Part shown: piece after piece, positions 5,533-6,713 of the stretch
How positions within the stretch are numbered: position 1 is the stretch's first letter
How the letters are laid out: every line of letters starts with the position of its first letter
From: Moraxellaceae bacterium
GTDB lineage: Bacteria > Pseudomonadota > Gammaproteobacteria > Pseudomonadales > Moraxellaceae
Reading direction: 5' to 3'
Length of the DNA stretch: 6,713 nucleotides
Assembly: GCA_021156385.1 (NCBI GenBank)
Contig: JAJNDL010000067.1
Location: 1 to 6,713 of the forward strand
The notes under the pieces: generated by a model
Told to the model about the DNA's origin: nothing
What the model saw: only the letters and a program-made list of their open reading frames with translations
Database searches by the model: none
Made by a program: the position numbers and the translations under genes

Positions 5533-6713
5533 ATGCTGCGCGCCCTTGCCACCAGCTTCATCTTTTTCCTGACCGTTCTGCTCGCCGCCTGCGGGGGCGA
5601 CGATTCCGGCACCGCCATGGGTTCACCGGGGCCGACGGCCACGGCGCAGGGCAATGTGGTCAAGGGCCTGGTCCGCAACGGCGTGGTCAGGGCGCTACGC
5701 TGGCAGAGCGATGCCTATGTCGAGGTCGTGTCGGCGCGCACCGGCGCCGACGGCAGCTTCACCCTGACGATTCCCGCTCCCGTCCCCGGCGAGGTGCTGC
5801 GCCTTGAGCTCGACGTCGCCGGCGACGGCAGCACCCGGATGCAGTGCGACGTCGCCGACTGCGGCTTCGCCACCCGCGGCGAATGGGGCGTGCTGGACAG
5901 CGGCCTCGGTCTCGCCAGCTGGGCGAGCGTGGCCGAAGACGGCAGCGTCACCGTCATGCCCATGACCCCGGTCAGCACGCTGCTCGTGCGCTATGCCGAG
6001 AGCCTCGGCGGCGGCCACCTGACGGCCACCGGCGTGGCGGCAGCGCGGCAGCGCATTGCGGCCATGTTCGGACTTTCCCAGGCCGACCTGCTGGTCCGCC
6101 CCGGCAGCATCGTCGACGCCACCTGGATGAGCGGCGCCACGCCGCAGGCCGTCAAGCTCTCGCTGCTCTCGGCGGCCTTCGCCGAGCTGGCCGACCGCAA
6201 CGGCACCAGCATCGACAGCGTCATCGATGCCTACGCCACCGCCTTCACCGACAACAGCGGCCACCTGGTCCAGGACGGCGCGGCGCAGTCGCTGGGCGAA
6301 CTGTTCCGCAGCCTGGAGGCCGTGCTGGCCACCGGCGCCGACCCCACCGCCGTGCAGGGCTGGATGACGGACTGGGCTGACGCCGTACTCGCCAGCCTGC
6401 AGGTCGGACGCTTGAACACCGTGACCTGTGCCGGCACCTGTCCAGCCTTCGACAGCAACGATCTCCTCGCTGCGCTGGGTACGGGGGCGGATACGCTGGG
6501 CGGCGACCTGCTGCTCGTCATGCAGCAGAAGGGCGCCGACACCCTGGAGCAGCTCGTGGCCAACGAGCTTGCCAAGTACGGCTGGCTGATCTCGGCCGAT
6601 TCCGCGGCAGTGGCCGAGGTGGCCCTGCAGATTGTGGAGTTCGGGCTTTCCGCCTCGCTGATGACACCGCCGGCGCCGGCCAACGGCCTGACGCCGACGC
6701 TGCAGTCGGGCGT
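5533..6713 (+). CDS. Putative outer-membrane lipoprotein of unknown function (3' end missing)
   Basis: The frame is open from the ATG at 5533 to the window edge (393 complete codons). The start is supported by AGGGAA (5522-5527) at good spacing and by an immediate lipoprotein signal: M-L-R, a hydrophobic stretch, then the lipobox L-A-A-C with Cys20 as the lipid-modified residue. Gly at +2 (no Asp) suggests sorting to the outer membrane. Residues about 40-82 look like a small carboxypeptidase-regulatory-like beta domain (N-V-V-K-G-L-V, then T-G-A-D-G-S-F-T-L at 70-78). A segment with T-P-V-S-T-L-L (145-151) and M-F-G-L-S-Q-A-D-L-L (178-187) follows; this order is familiar from uncharacterised lipoproteins of Gammaproteobacteria. 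The remainder is mainly helical and rich in Ala and Leu. Two close cysteine pairs, C105/C110 and C299/C303, could form periplasmic or surface disulfides. No catalytic motif is visible and I do not recognise the gene. Its own promoter separates it from tamAB. The total length is unknown because it continues beyond the window. Confidence 0.85.
   Translation, partial: MLRALATSFIFFLTVLLAACGGDDSGTAMGSPGPTATAQGNVVKGLVRNGVVRALRWQSDAYVEVVSARTGADGSFTLTIPAPVPGEVLRLELDVAGDGSTRMQCDVADCGFATRGEWGVLDSGLGLASWASVAEDGSVTVMPMTPVSTLLVRYAESLGGGHLTATGVAAARQRIAAMFGLSQADLLVRPGSIVDATWMSGATPQAVKLSLLSAAFAELADRNGTSIDSVIDAYATAFTDNSGHLVQDGAAQSLGELFRSLEAVLATGADPTAVQGWMTDWADAVLASLQVGRLNTVTCAGTCPAFDSNDLLAALGTGADTLGGDLLLVMQQKGADTLEQLVANELAKYGWLISADSAAVAEVALQIVEFGLSASLMTPPAPANGLTPTLQSG

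Noticed and set aside
5695..6264. Minus-strand open frame of 189 codons opposite the lipoprotein gene.
   Set aside because: The opposite strand has a lipobox, ribosome binding site and promoter. The antisense product is Gly/Ala-rich and lacks any start signal I can see.

Overview
The window holds three genes on the plus strand, in high-GC DNA (72% G+C by hand count in a sample stretch, 3001-3060). They are the 3' part of tamA (Omp85-family outer-membrane barrel), a complete tamB (giant inner-membrane-anchored periplasmic protein), and, after a 145-base gap, the 5' part of an unrecognised lipoprotein gene that runs off the right edge. The tamA-tamB pair, the TamB ending in F-Y-N-L-R-F, and the lipobox protein point to a didermic proteobacterium. 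The style of the TamB C-terminus (Y-G-V-G-I-F-T-P-V-N, then R-Y-K, then an S-A-I-D-L-F-Y-type ending) looks gammaproteobacterial. That is an inference from recalled family patterns, and no genus can be named.

Layout. Positions 1-1383 are TamA without its start: the end of one POTRA domain, the last POTRA and the whole beta-barrel. Positions 1383-5387 are TamB, whose ATG shares one base with the tamA stop (TGATG), so the two are almost certainly co-transcribed and translationally coupled. Positions 5388-5532 form a compact intergenic region. It has a GC-rich hairpin after tamB, a near-perfect 14-bp dyad, a good sigma-70-type promoter directly downstream of the dyad, and a short leader with a clear Shine-Dalgarno sequence. 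Positions 5533-6713 encode a lipoprotein with a Cys20 lipobox, a small beta-rich domain with a T-G-A-D-G-S-F turn, and a mostly helical remainder.

How the genes work together. TamA and TamB form the translocation and assembly module. TamB spans the periplasm from the inner membrane and contacts TamA in the outer membrane. The system helps assemble some outer-membrane proteins, and TamB-type proteins are also implicated in phospholipid transport to the outer membrane. The lipoprotein has its own promoter, so it is a neighbour rather than a proven partner.

Most of the window is an ordinary TAM locus, and I found no clear undescribed system. The items most worth a second look are a 240-base low-GC, rare-codon patch inside tamB, the dyad-plus-promoter arrangement ahead of the lipoprotein gene, mutually exclusive pairings in its leader that could hide its ribosome binding site, and the lipoprotein itself.
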